Source of the DNA: Paraburkholderia sp. BCC1886
GTDB taxonomy: Bacteria; Pseudomonadota; Gammaproteobacteria; Burkholderiales; Burkholderiaceae
Direction: 5' to 3'
Length of the DNA: 64,000 nucleotides
NCBI RefSeq assembly: GCF_900996245.1
Contig: NZ_CAAJGK010000052.1
Span: 310,001-374,000, forward strand
The translations under genes and the position numbers were made by a program. Below the pieces are notes generated by a model. It was given only the letters and a program-made list of their open reading frames with translations. It was not told where the DNA came from and made no database searches. This document shows, in pieces, positions 1 through 8,041 of this stretch. The stretch's first letter is position 1; each line of letters starts with the position of its first letter.

Positions 1-559
1 CAGTGGTGTGTTTGATGAACGACAGCGGCAGATCGAAGCCGCTATGCAAACCGGGCAAGCCGGTCATGCCGGCGGTCACCACGGTCACGCCGTGATAGCC
101 GCGCCGGCGCGCGATGATCTTCTTCTTCAGCGGCAGACCGCGCGCGTTGTTGTAATACCAGACGAGCTTGACCTGCGTGTCGTTCGCGTCCGAGCCGGAA
201 TTGCCGAAGAACACTTTCGACATCGGCACCGGCGACATCTCGATCAGTTTCTGCGCGAGCAGGATAGGCGCGTCCGTCGACATCGACGCGAACGTGTGAT
301 AGTAGGGCAGCTTCAACGCCTGCGCGTGAATCGCGTCCGCAATCTCACGGCGGCCATAGCCGATGTTCACGCACCACAAGCCGGCCATCGAATCGATATA
401 GCGCTTGCCCTGATTGTCCTGCAACCACACACCCTCGCCCGACACCATCACGAGCGGTCCATTTCGCTCGTGATCGCCCAGCGCCGTAAACGGATGAAAA
501 AAGAACTGCCGGTCCAGGTTGTTGAGGTCGGGCGCGTGGTCGGCCGCGGGAAAACTCAT
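1..559 (-). CDS. class III (omega) aminotransferase, 3' part missing (cut by window edge)
   Basis: The first 186 codons of a PLP-dependent class III aminotransferase are present; the gene runs off the left edge. The visible N-terminus has typical landmarks: FFHPFTALGDHE near the start, GKRYIDSMAGLWCVNIGYG around residues 50-69, FFGNSGSDAND near 116-126, which binds the PLP phosphate, and RRGYHG near 150. The catalytic lysine lies outside the window. The start ATG has a GGAGAT ribosome site just upstream. These enzymes pass the amino group of omega-amino acids, diamines or beta-amino acids to pyruvate or 2-oxoglutarate. The gene is divergent from a GabD-like aldehyde dehydrogenase with shared operators between them, so transamination to a semialdehyde followed by oxidation is a reasonable inference. 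The exact substrate is unknown. Confidence 0.88.
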   Translation of the reverse strand, partial: MSFPAADHAPDLNNLDRQFFFHPFTALGDHERNGPLVMVSGEGVWLQDNQGKRYIDSMAGLWCVNIGYGRREIADAIHAQALKLPYYHTFASMSTDAPILLAQKLIEMSPVPMSKVFFGNSGSDANDTQVKLVWYYNNARGLPLKKKIIARRRGYHGVTVVTAGMTGLPGLHSGFDLPLSFIKHTT

Positions 560-631
560 GACTATCTCCAGGTGGGTAAGCCGATTAACAGCAAGGGAGG
601 GACGGAAAGCGCAAATCCGCGACGCACAATT

Positions 632-648
632 TGTGCGCATTGCGTCAT
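632..648. promoter_or_regulatory. candidate IclR-type operator, gabD-side site 1
   Basis: TGTGCGCATTGCGTCAT matches the local consensus TGTTCGC-N3-GCGAACA at 11 of 17 positions. It lies in the 160-bp divergent region between the aminotransferase and the gabD-like gene and overlaps a perfect 15-bp palindrome at 623-637 (CGCACAA-T-TTGTGCG). The assignment to the IclR regulator encoded at 2244 is inference from recurrence of the motif. Confidence 0.5.
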
Positions 649-650
649 TT

Positions 651-667
651 TGGGCGATATGAGAACA
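651..667. promoter_or_regulatory. candidate IclR-type operator, gabD-side site 2
   Basis: TGGGCGATATGAGAACA is a weaker copy of the motif (about 9 of 17) whose right half GAGAACA is well kept. It starts 19 bp after the previous site, the same phasing as the tandem sites before the porin gene. Confidence 0.35.
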
Positions 668-719
668 TAAATCAACGAAACGAAAACCTGTTCGACGCCC
701 AACCAAGGAAATTTCAACG

Positions 720-2177
720 ATGCTGACACTCAACGACCCGACCCTGCTCAAACAGGCTCTCTATCTGAATGGCGAATGGATCGACCGGACAGAGGCGGGT
801 TTTATCGAAGTCGTCAATCCGTCGAGCGGTGCCGTCATCGGCAAAGTGCCGAAAGCAAGCCGCGCGATGACCGCCGATGCGATCACCAAAGCGAATAAAG
901 TGCTGCGCGCATGGAGCGCACGCCCTGCGGCAGAACGTTCGCAGATTATCCGTCGCTGGTTCGATCTGATCGTGGCGCATGTCGACGATCTCGCTCGCAT
1001 CCTGACTGCCGAGCAAGGCAAGCCGCTCGCGGAAGCGCGCGGCGAGATCCTGTATGGCGCCGCTTTCTTCGAGTGGTATGCGGAAGACGCGAAGCGTCTC
1101 TACGGTGAGGTGCTGCAAGCGCCGAGCGCCGGCAAACGCATGCTGGTGCTGCGTCAGCCGATCGGCGTGTGCGCAGCCATCACGCCGTGGAATTTTCCGA
1201 TGGCGATGATCCCGCGCAAGGCCGCGCCCGCGCTCGCCGCCGGTTGCACGATGGTGCTCAAGCCCGCAAGCGCGACGCCTTTTTCGGCGCTTGCGCTGGC
1301 CGAACTGGCGCATCGCGCCGGCCTGCCCGCAGGCGTCTTCAGCGTGTTGACGGGCGCCGCATCCGAGGTTGGCGACGAACTCGCGACCCATCCGCTGGTG
1401 CGCAAGCTCACCTTCACGGGGTCGACCGAAGTCGGCCGCTCTTTGATGCAGAAAGCGTCGGGCACCATCAAGAAGGTCGCGATGGAACTGGGCGGCAACG
1501 CGCCGTTGATCGTGTTCGACGATGCGGATGTCGAGGTCGCCGTGGCCGGCACGATCGCCTCGAAGTTCCGCAATATGGGTCAGACCTGTGTATGCGCGAA
1601 TCGCATCTACGTGCAGGCGGGCATTCACGACCGCTACGTGGAAGCGTTGACGCGCGCCGTGAATGCACTGAAGGTCGGCGACGGTTTCGGCGCGGACGTG
1701 ACGCAAGGTCCGCTAATCGACGACGACGCGGTGGCGAAGGTCGAAGAACACGTCGCCGATGCGCTCGCTCAAGGCGCCAAGATCGCGGCAGGCGGCAAGC
1801 GCCACGCGCTCGGCCGCTCGTTCTACGAACCGACGGTGCTCACCGGCGTCACCCGCTCGATGAAAGTGGCGATCGAAGAAACCTTCGGACCGGTTGCGCC
1901 GATTTTCCGCTTCGATACCGAAGAAGAAGCCGTCACAGCCGCGAATGACACCGAATTCGGTCTGGCCGCCTATTTCTTCACGCGCGACAACGCGCGCGTC
2001 TGGCGCGTGAGCGAAGCGCTCGAATGCGGGATCGTCGGGGTGAATACCGGCGCGACCTCCTTCGAAGGCGCACCGTTCGGCGGCGTCAAGGCGTCGGGCG
2101 TCGGCCGCGAGGGATCGAAGCACGGCATCGAGGAATTCACCGAACTCAAATATGTGTGCATCGCGGAAGTCTGCTGA
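720..2177 (+). CDS. gabD: NAD(P)-dependent aldehyde dehydrogenase, succinate-semialdehyde dehydrogenase-like
   Basis: This 485-residue ALDH-superfamily enzyme is full length for the GabD group. Visible motifs are the cofactor and active-site loop TPWNFPMAMIPRK (about 153-165), FTGSTEVGR (about 226-234), MELGGNAP with the general-base Glu (about 254-261), GQTCVCANR with the catalytic Cys near 289, and the C-terminal EETFGPVAP (about 385). It oxidises a semialdehyde, classically succinate semialdehyde, to the acid. AAGGAAA precedes the ATG. Its place beside a class III aminotransferase and in the same predicted regulon as amino and imino acid oxidases suggests it finishes an omega-semialdehyde made in this pathway. 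2-oxoglutarate semialdehyde or glutarate semialdehyde are possible alternative substrates. Confidence 0.88.
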   Translation: MLTLNDPTLLKQALYLNGEWIDRTEAGFIEVVNPSSGAVIGKVPKASRAMTADAITKANKVLRAWSARPAAERSQIIRRWFDLIVAHVDDLARILTAEQGKPLAEARGEILYGAAFFEWYAEDAKRLYGEVLQAPSAGKRMLVLRQPIGVCAAITPWNFPMAMIPRKAAPALAAGCTMVLKPASATPFSALALAELAHRAGLPAGVFSVLTGAASEVGDELATHPLVRKLTFTGSTEVGRSLMQKASGTIKKVAMELGGNAPLIVFDDADVEVAVAGTIASKFRNMGQTCVCANRIYVQAGIHDRYVEALTRAVNALKVGDGFGADVTQGPLIDDDAVAKVEEHVADALAQGAKIAAGGKRHALGRSFYEPTVLTGVTRSMKVAIEETFGPVAPIFRFDTEEEAVTAANDTEFGLAAYFFTRDNARVWRVSEALECGIVGVNTGATSFEGAPFGGVKASGVGREGSKHGIEEFTELKYVCIAEVC

Positions 2178-2201
2178 TAAGATTCGCGTGATGCAGGTTT
2201 T

Positions 2202-2218
2202 TGTGCGCCATGCGCCCA
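2202..2218. promoter_or_regulatory. candidate operator before the IclR regulator gene (autoregulation)
   Basis: TGTGCGCCATGCGCCCA sits in the 66-bp gap between the gabD-like gene and the regulator gene. It matches TGTTCGC-N3-GCGAACA in most half-site positions with centre CAT. The position suggests the regulator controls its own transcription; no binding data are visible. Confidence 0.5.
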
Positions 2219-2243
2219 CTGCAACTACTTAAAGGGGAAGCAT

Positions 2244-3041
2244 ATGGCCGCAATTGAGACGGCTCTGGAGGACGACGACGAGGTACGCGATCGCGACTAC
2301 GTCGGCTCGTTTGCTCGAGGTCTGGAAGTCATCAAGGTATTCAACCGGCACACGCCACGCCGCACGCTGTCCGAAGTCGCCGAGGCGAGCGGCATGACGC
2401 GCGCCACGGTGCGACGCTTTCTGCTCACGCTCGTGCGCGAAGGGTATGCGGAAACCGACGGCAAGTACTTCAACCTGAAACCGAAGATTCTCGAAATCGG
2501 TTTTTCGGCGTTGTCGTCCATGAACATCTGGGACATTGCCCAGCCGATCATGAACGCGCTGTCGGCGAACGTGCAGGAGTCGTGTTTCGCCGCCGTGCTC
2601 GACGGCGATTCGGTCATCTATGTGGCGCGCGCCACGTCGAACCGCATCATGAACGTTGGCATTTCCATCGGCAGCCGGACGGCCGCGCACTGCGTATCGA
2701 CGGGGCGCGTGCTGCTCGCCGCGCTGCCGGACGCGGAGTTTCATCAGTATCTGGAAAAGGCCAAGCTGCATAAGTTCACCCCGAACACGGTGACCTCGAA
2801 GGTGAAGCTGCGCGAGCTGGTCGAAGAGACCCGTTTGCGCGGCTGGTCCATCGTCGATCAGGAACTCGAAATCAGCCTGCGCTCCATTTCGGTTCCGATC
2901 CGCGACCGCGACGGCAAGGTGGTCGCGGCCCTGAATGTCTGCTGTCCGGCCGAACGCGTCACTCCCCAGGACATCAGCACCCGGATTCTTTCGGCCATGC
3001 TGGAAGCGTCGAAAGACATCACCCGCGCGCTGCAGGCCTGA
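2244..3041 (+). CDS. IclR-family transcriptional regulator
   Basis: This 265-residue protein has the IclR plan. An N-terminal winged helix-turn-helix spans about residues 17-75 (FARGLEVIKVFN, then LSEVAEASGMTRATVRRFLLTLVREGYAE). The effector-binding domain occupies about 90-260 and contains SVIYVARA, GSRTAAHCVSTGRVLLA and the conserved C-terminal RSISVPIRDRDGKVVAALNV. That RSISVPI stretch resembles PcaR/PobR/CatR-like regulators of aromatic and organic acid catabolism. The start has a GGGGAAG ribosome site. A candidate operator lies just upstream and related sites precede five further transcription units up to 24.5 kb, making this the obvious local regulator. Effector unknown; IclR proteins can repress or activate. 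Confidence 0.93.
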   Translation: MAAIETALEDDDEVRDRDYVGSFARGLEVIKVFNRHTPRRTLSEVAEASGMTRATVRRFLLTLVREGYAETDGKYFNLKPKILEIGFSALSSMNIWDIAQPIMNALSANVQESCFAAVLDGDSVIYVARATSNRIMNVGISIGSRTAAHCVSTGRVLLAALPDAEFHQYLEKAKLHKFTPNTVTSKVKLRELVEETRLRGWSIVDQELEISLRSISVPIRDRDGKVVAALNVCCPAERVTPQDISTRILSAMLEASKDITRALQA

Positions 3042-3068
3042 GCCCGTAAAACGACTTTGCAGCATCCC

Positions 3069-3097
3069 AACGGCACGCATTTGCGTGCCGTTTTTTT
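3069..3097 (+). terminator. rho-independent terminator after iclR-type gene
   Basis: A 10-bp perfect stem (AACGGCACGC / GCGTGCCGTT, loop ATTT) is followed directly by a run of T. It lies 28 bp after the regulator stop codon and separates it from the SDR genes. Confidence 0.9.
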
Positions 3098-3139
3098 ATG
3101 GCTTTTCGGTTCAGCTTATGCCCTTTTTTAATGTCGAGA

Positions 3140-3156
3140 TGTTTACATGGCGAACT
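3140..3156. promoter_or_regulatory. candidate operator before the SDR-SDR genes
   Basis: TGTTTACATGGCGAACT matches TGTTCGC-ATG-GCGAACA at 14 of 17 positions, one of the best copies in the window. It ends 57 bp before the first SDR start codon and is followed by a further TTTTGTGCGC half site. Confidence 0.6.
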
Positions 3157-3213
3157 TTTGTGCGCTAGTATCGATGGCCATCTCAAAAGAAACCGTCACG
3201 GGAGCGATCGTTC

Positions 3214-3969
3214 ATGCAGTCGTCATTGAAGGGTAAGGTCGTACTGGTTACGGGAGGCGGGCGCGGCCTGGGCCACGCTATCGCGACCGCCTTTGCCGAG
3301 ATTGGCGCGCTCGGCACGGTAGCGGATTTGCCGTCGCCTGCGCGGCTTTCGCCGCCTCCCGGCATGATGGCGCTCGATTGCGACGTCACCTCCGAAGCGA
3401 GTGTCGCGGCCTGCGTGGCGGCGACTCTCGAACGCTTCGGCCGGCTCGACGTGGTGATCGCGAACGCCGGCTTGGTGCCCGGATGGCGCACGACAGAGAA
3501 TCTCGACTTCGACGAATGGGACCGCGTGATGGCCGTCAACGCGCGCGGCGTCGCCATCACACTGGCGAAGGCCGCGCCGGCGCTTGCCGCGACGCAAGGC
3601 GCCGTCGTGGTAATGGCATCGATCAACGCTTATGCGGCGCATGGCCAGCAGATGCTGTACACGGCGTCGAAGCACGCGGTACTCGGCATCGTCCGCTCGG
3701 CCGCGCGCGATCTCGGCGCGCAAGGCGTGCGCGTCAACGCGCTCGCCCCCGGCCCGATCGCGACCGAAGCGCTGCTCGAACGCGTGCGGCACCGCGCCGC
3801 CGCCGGCGGCACGCAAGCCGACGTCGCGCTGCAGGAACTCGCACGCGGCAACGCATTGAACCGCCTCGCCACCGAAGCCGAAGTGGCCAAGGCCGCCCTC
3901 TTCCTCGCCTCGGATGCCGCGAGCGGCATCACCGGCGTACTGCTTCCCGTCGACGCCGGCCTGCGCTAA
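3214..3969 (+). CDS. short-chain dehydrogenase/reductase (SDR), classical
   Basis: A 251-residue classical SDR. The Rossmann motif TGGGRGLGHA is at about residues 14-23, a DCDVTS acidic patch at 53-58, IANAG near 87-91, and the catalytic pair YTASK near 149-153 with the Ser in VVMASIN. The C-terminus ITGVLLPVDAG is typical. It should oxidise a secondary alcohol or reduce a ketone with NAD(P)(H), substrate unknown. It is followed 47 bp later by a second SDR in the same direction, so the two are probably co-transcribed from the promoter that carries the operator at 3140. Confidence 0.9.
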   Translation: MQSSLKGKVVLVTGGGRGLGHAIATAFAEIGALGTVADLPSPARLSPPPGMMALDCDVTSEASVAACVAATLERFGRLDVVIANAGLVPGWRTTENLDFDEWDRVMAVNARGVAITLAKAAPALAATQGAVVVMASINAYAAHGQQMLYTASKHAVLGIVRSAARDLGAQGVRVNALAPGPIATEALLERVRHRAAAGGTQADVALQELARGNALNRLATEAEVAKAALFLASDAASGITGVLLPVDAGLR

Positions 3970-4016
3970 ACACGCCGCCGTCCGCTTTCCTCGCTTGACC
4001 ACTCAGGTTCTCTCTC

Positions 4017-4784
4017 ATGTTCAGTCTGGAAAACAAAACCGTGCTCGTAACGGGCGCGTCCAAAGGGATCGGTGCGGCCATCGCCACCGCGCTCGGCGCC
4101 GCGGGCGCCAACGTCGTCGCCCACTACGGCGGCGACCGCGCGGGCGCCGAACAGGCACTCGCCGACGTGCCGTCCGCGCGCAAGCATTTCGTGCAGGCGG
4201 ACCTGCACGATCTGAGCGCGACCGAAGCCATGTGGGACGCAGCCGTCGCATGGCGCGGCAAGATCGACGTCTACGTGAACAACGCCGCCATCATGTTGTG
4301 GCACGGCGGTTTCGAATCGGACGACGCCACCTGGGACTCGGTTTGGGAAGAAACGCTCGCGGTCAACGTGCTCGCGCCGGCCCGCCTGATCCGCCGCGCC
4401 GTGCGGCATTTCCTCGAACAACGCGGCGGTGTGCTGGTGACCATTTCGAGTTGGGCCGCGCAACGCGGCGTGACCAATCCCGACACGATTGCCTACGCGG
4501 CGTCGAAAGCCGCGGTGCGCTCGATGACGCAAACCGTGGCCCGCGCGCACGCGCGCGACGGTTTGCTCGCCTATATCGTGGCGCCCGGTGTCGTTCGCAC
4601 GCAAATGTCGGAGGCGTTCGCCGCGACGCAAGGCGGCGAAGACAAAATCACCGCGACGCTTGCCATGGGCGAATGGGTGCCCCCCGACGACATCGGCAAT
4701 CTGGTCGCTTTCCTTGCGAGCGGAACGGCTCGCCATCTCAGCGGCGCGACGCTCGACGTGAATGGCGCGAGCTACGTGCGCTGA
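4017..4784 (+). CDS. short-chain dehydrogenase/reductase (SDR), classical
   Basis: This 255-residue classical SDR has all expected landmarks: TGASKGIGAAIA (residues 11-22), VNNAA (about 86-90), a catalytic Ser in TISSWAAQRG (about 142), YAASKAAVRS with Tyr and Lys near 161 and 165, and the C-terminal HLSGATLDVNGASYVR. It is distinct from the preceding SDR by sequence, so this is not a recent tandem duplication. It probably performs a second redox step on a hydroxylated or keto intermediate of the same pathway. CTCTC sequence only lies directly upstream, so the ribosome site is weak and translation may depend on coupling to the upstream gene. Confidence 0.9.
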   Translation: MFSLENKTVLVTGASKGIGAAIATALGAAGANVVAHYGGDRAGAEQALADVPSARKHFVQADLHDLSATEAMWDAAVAWRGKIDVYVNNAAIMLWHGGFESDDATWDSVWEETLAVNVLAPARLIRRAVRHFLEQRGGVLVTISSWAAQRGVTNPDTIAYAASKAAVRSMTQTVARAHARDGLLAYIVAPGVVRTQMSEAFAATQGGEDKITATLAMGEWVPPDDIGNLVAFLASGTARHLSGATLDVNGASYVR

Positions 4785-4837
4785 TCGAAAGCCAACCGAC
4801 GATCATTCGTCCGCCAAACGAAAAATTTGAGAACATA

Positions 4838-4854
4838 AGTGCGCTGCGCGCACA
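4838..4854. promoter_or_regulatory. candidate operator upstream of the amino-acid ABC importer promoter
   Basis: AGTGCGCTGCGCGCACA contains a perfect inverted repeat GTGCGC-TGC-GCGCAC. It is preceded at 4829-4835 by an extra half site (GAGAACA). It ends 6 bp before a TTGACA -35 box, a position expected for an activator rather than a repressor. Confidence 0.5.
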
Positions 4855-4860
4855 TTTTCT

Positions 4861-4889
4861 TTGACAGCGTATTTTGATGAGAAGACAAT
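4861..4889 (+). promoter_or_regulatory. predicted sigma70 promoter of the amino-acid ABC importer
   Basis: TTGACA (4861-4866) and GACAAT (4884-4889) are separated by 17 bp. The -35 hexamer is perfect and the -10 has four of six consensus bases. Transcription would start near 4896, giving a leader of about 100 bases before the solute-binding protein gene. Confidence 0.6.
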
Positions 4890-4996
4890 TTTTTACGCGG
4901 ACGGCTCCGGAACGCCTACCGGCCGACTGAAGCACACTGCCGCGTAACCCGGCGACCGCCACCCGATTTCCCACTTGTCCTTCTGGAGAGTTCGCA

Positions 4997-5800
4997 ATGT
5001 TTAGAGCAGTATTCCTCGTGCTGGCTGCGGTCGTCGCGACGATGAGCGCACACGTGGCTGAAGCCCGCACGCTCGATCAGATCATTAAAAGCGGCACCAT
5101 CCGCATCGGCGTGAATCCGAATTTCCCGCCGATGAGCGCGTACAACGCGACCAATCAACTGGCCGGTTTCGACATCGACGTCGGCAACAAGATTGCCAGC
5201 ACGCTGAACATCAAAGCTGAATTCGTCCCGACCGAAGCGGCGCAGCGCGTACCGTTTCTCGTCTCGGACCGCATCGATATTTCGCTAGGCGCACTGACGC
5301 GCTCTGCCGAACGCGCGCAACTGATCGACTTCACGGTGCCGCTGCATACCGAATCGATGTCGGTGCTGACCACCGGCAAGATCAAGGCGACCAAGTGGAC
5401 GGAGCTGAATTCGCCGACCGTTACGCTCGTCAACATGCGCGGCAACTGGTCGGTCGATTACCTGAAGGACAAGCTGCCGAAGGCGAAGATGCTGCTGGTC
5501 GACTCGAATGCGGACACCGTGCGCGCTATCGCACAGGGGCGGGCCGACGCGCTGGTCGAAAATATCGACTTCTTCCAGAGTTTCACGAAGAACTACCCGA
5601 ACGTGAAATGGCGCACGCTGAACGACCCGATCTTCGTCAACTACGACAGCATTGGCGTCGCGAAGGGCAATGAATCGTTGAAGGACTATCTGAACGTCGT
5701 GCTGTACGACCTGCACTCGTCGGGCTTCGTCAACGATAGCTGGCTGAAGGCGTACGGCACGCCGATGCAGAAGCCGATCGTACCCAACCCGTATTTCTGA
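4997..5800 (+). CDS. periplasmic amino-acid-binding protein of an ABC importer
   Basis: A 267-residue family 3 (HisJ/GlnH-like) solute-binding protein. A signal peptide covers about residues 1-23 (MFRAVFLVLAAVVATMSAH, cleavage near AEA-RT). The mature part begins with LDQIIKSGTIRIGVNPNFPPMSAYN, followed by GFDIDVGNKIA and the DISLGALTRSAERAQLIDFTVP segment typical of this family. GGAGAG is the ribosome site. It captures a polar amino acid or related amine in the periplasm and delivers it to the two permeases and ATPase encoded next. Its location in the catabolic regulon implies the ligand is the pathway substrate or a precursor. Confidence 0.92.
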   Translation: MFRAVFLVLAAVVATMSAHVAEARTLDQIIKSGTIRIGVNPNFPPMSAYNATNQLAGFDIDVGNKIASTLNIKAEFVPTEAAQRVPFLVSDRIDISLGALTRSAERAQLIDFTVPLHTESMSVLTTGKIKATKWTELNSPTVTLVNMRGNWSVDYLKDKLPKAKMLLVDSNADTVRAIAQGRADALVENIDFFQSFTKNYPNVKWRTLNDPIFVNYDSIGVAKGNESLKDYLNVVLYDLHSSGFVNDSWLKAYGTPMQKPIVPNPYF

Positions 5801-5902
5801 TTGTCGCGAGCCATGGCCGCCCGCGCGCGGTTACGCGAGCGGCCACGTCCTGCATGACCGTGCGTGCCTGCGAAGGCGCGTCGTCGTTTGTACTGGATTG
5901 CC

Positions 5903-6577
5903 ATGACCTACACGCTTCAATACGCCGATGTATTGCGTCAGTTGCCGTACCTGGCGACCGGCGCGCTGCTGACGCTCGAGATCGCCTTCGTCTCGTTCGG
6001 ACTCGGTTGCCTGATCGGTCTCGCCGGCGCGCTCGGCAAACTGCATGGCGGCGCCCTGATTCGCCGCGTGATCGGACTCTACGTGGTCATACTGACGAAC
6101 ACGCCAGCCCTCGTGCAGATCTTCTTTCTCTTCTACGCACTGCCCGACGTCGGCATCACCCTTTCGCCGATGACCGCCGTGCTGATCGGTCTCACGCTGA
6201 ATTCCGGCGCGTATCTCACGGATATCCTGCGTTCCGGCGTCATCTCGGTACGCACCTCGGAACTCGAGACCGCCGAGACGCTCGGCATGTCGCGTCTGCA
6301 AACGGTGCGTTACGTGATCCTGCCGCACGTCGCCAAGACCATCTACGCGCCGCTGTGCAACTTCTTCGTGTGGCTCGTGCTGGGCAGTTCGATCGGTTCG
6401 ATCTTCGGCGTCGAGGAACTGACCGGTCGCGCGATCAACATCTCCAGCGCCAACATGCGCACCATTGAAACCTTCTCGGTAGTCGCCGCCATGTACGTGG
6501 CGCTGACCTTCGTGGCATCGATCGCGCTTGCGCTGACCGGCCGCTACGCCTTCCGTGTCAAAGCGAGGATCTTCTGA
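5903..6577 (+). CDS. amino-acid ABC importer permease 1 (HisM/GlnP-like)
   Basis: A 224-residue inner-membrane permease of the polar amino-acid uptake family, start chosen at the ATG of MTYTLQYADVL because homologous permeases begin there. Several hydrophobic helices are evident, as is the EAA-like loop ELETAETLGMSRLQTVRYVILPHV that docks on the ATPase. The preceding 102 bp after the binding-protein gene contains no other gene. The stop overlaps the start of the next permease (TGATG), so the two are translationally coupled and probably form a heterodimeric channel. Confidence 0.9.
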   Translation: MTYTLQYADVLRQLPYLATGALLTLEIAFVSFGLGCLIGLAGALGKLHGGALIRRVIGLYVVILTNTPALVQIFFLFYALPDVGITLSPMTAVLIGLTLNSGAYLTDILRSGVISVRTSELETAETLGMSRLQTVRYVILPHVAKTIYAPLCNFFVWLVLGSSIGSIFGVEELTGRAINISSANMRTIETFSVVAAMYVALTFVASIALALTGRYAFRVKARIF

Positions 6578-7323
6578 TGCTCGACCAGATCGTTGCGCAA
6601 ATCCCGACCTTCTTCACCCGCTTCACATTCGAGTTCCTGCTGGAAGCGATGGGTCGAACGCTTGCCATGACCGTGCTCGGTTGCGGCGTGGGTATCGTGC
6701 TCGGCACGCTGATTGCCGTCATCCGCTTTACGAAGAGCCGTTGGCTCGCGCCGCTGCGCGTGCTGCTGACCTTGCTGGTGGAAATATTCCGCCGTATTCC
6801 GTTCCTCGTAAACCTGTTCATCGTGATGTTCGCACTGCAGGGTTTCGGGTCGGACGTGTCGCTGTTCACGATCGCCGCGGTCTCCATCTGCATCGTCGCA
6901 ACGGCGTTTCTGTCCGAGGTGATTCGCGCCGGACTGGAGTCGGTGCCGCGCCAGCAGATCGAAGCGGCCGAAGTGATGAACCTCGGTTTCATGCGCACGC
7001 TGTTCCTCGTGCTGTTGCCGCAATCGTGGAAAGTGATCCTGCCGCCCGCCTTCGCGTTCATGGTGATGTTCATCAAGGACACGTCGCTGGCTTCGCAAAT
7101 GGGCGTGGTCGAACTGACGTTCACCGGCAAGGTACTGATGAACCGCGGCTTCTCGCCCTTTCTCGTGTATGGCGCGGTGCTTGCCGCGTATTTCATTCTG
7201 TCCTACCCGTTAAGCCGTCTGGGTGCCTATCTGGAGAATCGCCTTGCCTCACCTCGCAGTCGAAAAGCTCTCAAGCGCGTACGCTCAGCAACAGGTTCTC
7301 CGCGACATCACACTCTCGGTTGA
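6577..7323 (+). CDS. amino-acid ABC importer permease 2
   Basis: A 248-residue polar amino-acid permease, partner of the upstream one. It has multiple membrane helices, the coupling loop QIEAAEVMNLGFMRTLFLVLLPQSW near residues 126-150, and a closing helix VYGAVLAAYFILSYPLSRLGAYLE. Its last 80 bp overlap the start of the ATPase gene, an unusually long overlap. The tail after LENRLA (about 30 residues rich in Arg and Ser) reads through the ATPase start in another frame and may not be functionally important. Confidence 0.9.
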   Translation: MLDQIVAQIPTFFTRFTFEFLLEAMGRTLAMTVLGCGVGIVLGTLIAVIRFTKSRWLAPLRVLLTLLVEIFRRIPFLVNLFIVMFALQGFGSDVSLFTIAAVSICIVATAFLSEVIRAGLESVPRQQIEAAEVMNLGFMRTLFLVLLPQSWKVILPPAFAFMVMFIKDTSLASQMGVVELTFTGKVLMNRGFSPFLVYGAVLAAYFILSYPLSRLGAYLENRLASPRSRKALKRVRSATGSPRHHTLG

Positions 7324-7984
7324 ACGCGGCGAAGTCATCAGCCTGATCGGGCCGTCGGGGTCGGGCAAGAGCACGTTGTTGCGCACGCTGGTCGGTCTGA
7401 TGCCGCCCACCGCCGGCCGCGTCGTGCTCGACGACGAACCGCTCGACTACTCGTCGCGTAAAAGCGTGCGGGCCGCGCGCGACAAGATGGCTATCGTGTT
7501 CCAGCAATACAACCTGTTCCAGAACATGGACGTGATGCGCAACGTCACGCTGTCGCCGCTGAAGATCAAGAAACGCGCGCGCGATCAGGTGGAAAGCGAA
7601 GCCAAAGAGTTGCTACGCCGCGTCGGTCTTGCGGATAAACACCGCAGCTATCCCGACGAACTCTCGGGCGGTCAGCAACAGCGGGTGGCGATTGCGCGCG
7701 CTCTGGCGCTCAAGCCGGAGTTGCTGCTGCTCGATGAAATCACCGCCGCGCTCGATCCGGAACTCGTGAACGAAGTGCTCGATACGGTGCGTACGCTGGC
7801 GAGCGAAGGCATCACGATGCTGCTCGTGTCGCACGAAATGTCGTTCGTGCGCGAAGTGTCGACGCGAGTGGTGATGATGGACAAAGGCCAGATCGTCGAG
7901 ATCGGCACGCCGGAGAAGATTTTCGGCAATGCGAGCGAAGCGCGTACGCGCGACTTCGTGGGCAAGATCTTGCGGCATCACTGA
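7244..7984 (+). CDS. amino-acid ABC importer ATP-binding subunit (GlnQ/HisP-like)
   Basis: A 246-residue ABC ATPase. Walker A GPSGSGKST (about 36-44), a Q-loop in FQQYNLFQNM, signature LSGGQQQRVAIARAL (about 140-154), Walker B LLLLDEITAALDPE and the switch His in LLVSHEMSFV are all present. I chose the TTG start because GGAGAA lies six bases upstream and the protein then begins LPHLAVEKLSSAY like homologues; a GTG at 7223 is the alternative. DEIT instead of the usual DEPT follows Walker B. It powers the importer formed with the two upstream permeases. Confidence 0.9.
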   Translation: MPHLAVEKLSSAYAQQQVLRDITLSVERGEVISLIGPSGSGKSTLLRTLVGLMPPTAGRVVLDDEPLDYSSRKSVRAARDKMAIVFQQYNLFQNMDVMRNVTLSPLKIKKRARDQVESEAKELLRRVGLADKHRSYPDELSGGQQQRVAIARALALKPELLLLDEITAALDPELVNEVLDTVRTLASEGITMLLVSHEMSFVREVSTRVVMMDKGQIVEIGTPEKIFGNASEARTRDFVGKILRHH

Positions 7985-7998
7985 AACGGTTGGTTTCG

Positions 7999-8017
7999 GG
8001 CGCCACGGCGTGGCGCC
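7999..8017. terminator. possible bidirectional hairpin between convergent operons
   Basis: A perfect 8-bp stem GGCGCCAC / GTGGCGCC with a 3-base loop lies 15 bp after the ATPase stop and 25 bp before the stop of the convergent oxidase gene. No T-run follows on either strand, so termination by this hairpin alone is uncertain. Confidence 0.45.
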
Positions 8018-8041
8018 TACGAACCTCGTTCCTGCCTTCCG

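Noticed and set aside
714..1706. 330-codon minus-strand open frame antisense to the gabD-like gene
   Set aside because: His/Arg-rich composition with no motif, exactly antisense to a strongly supported ALDH gene; a GC-rich shadow frame.
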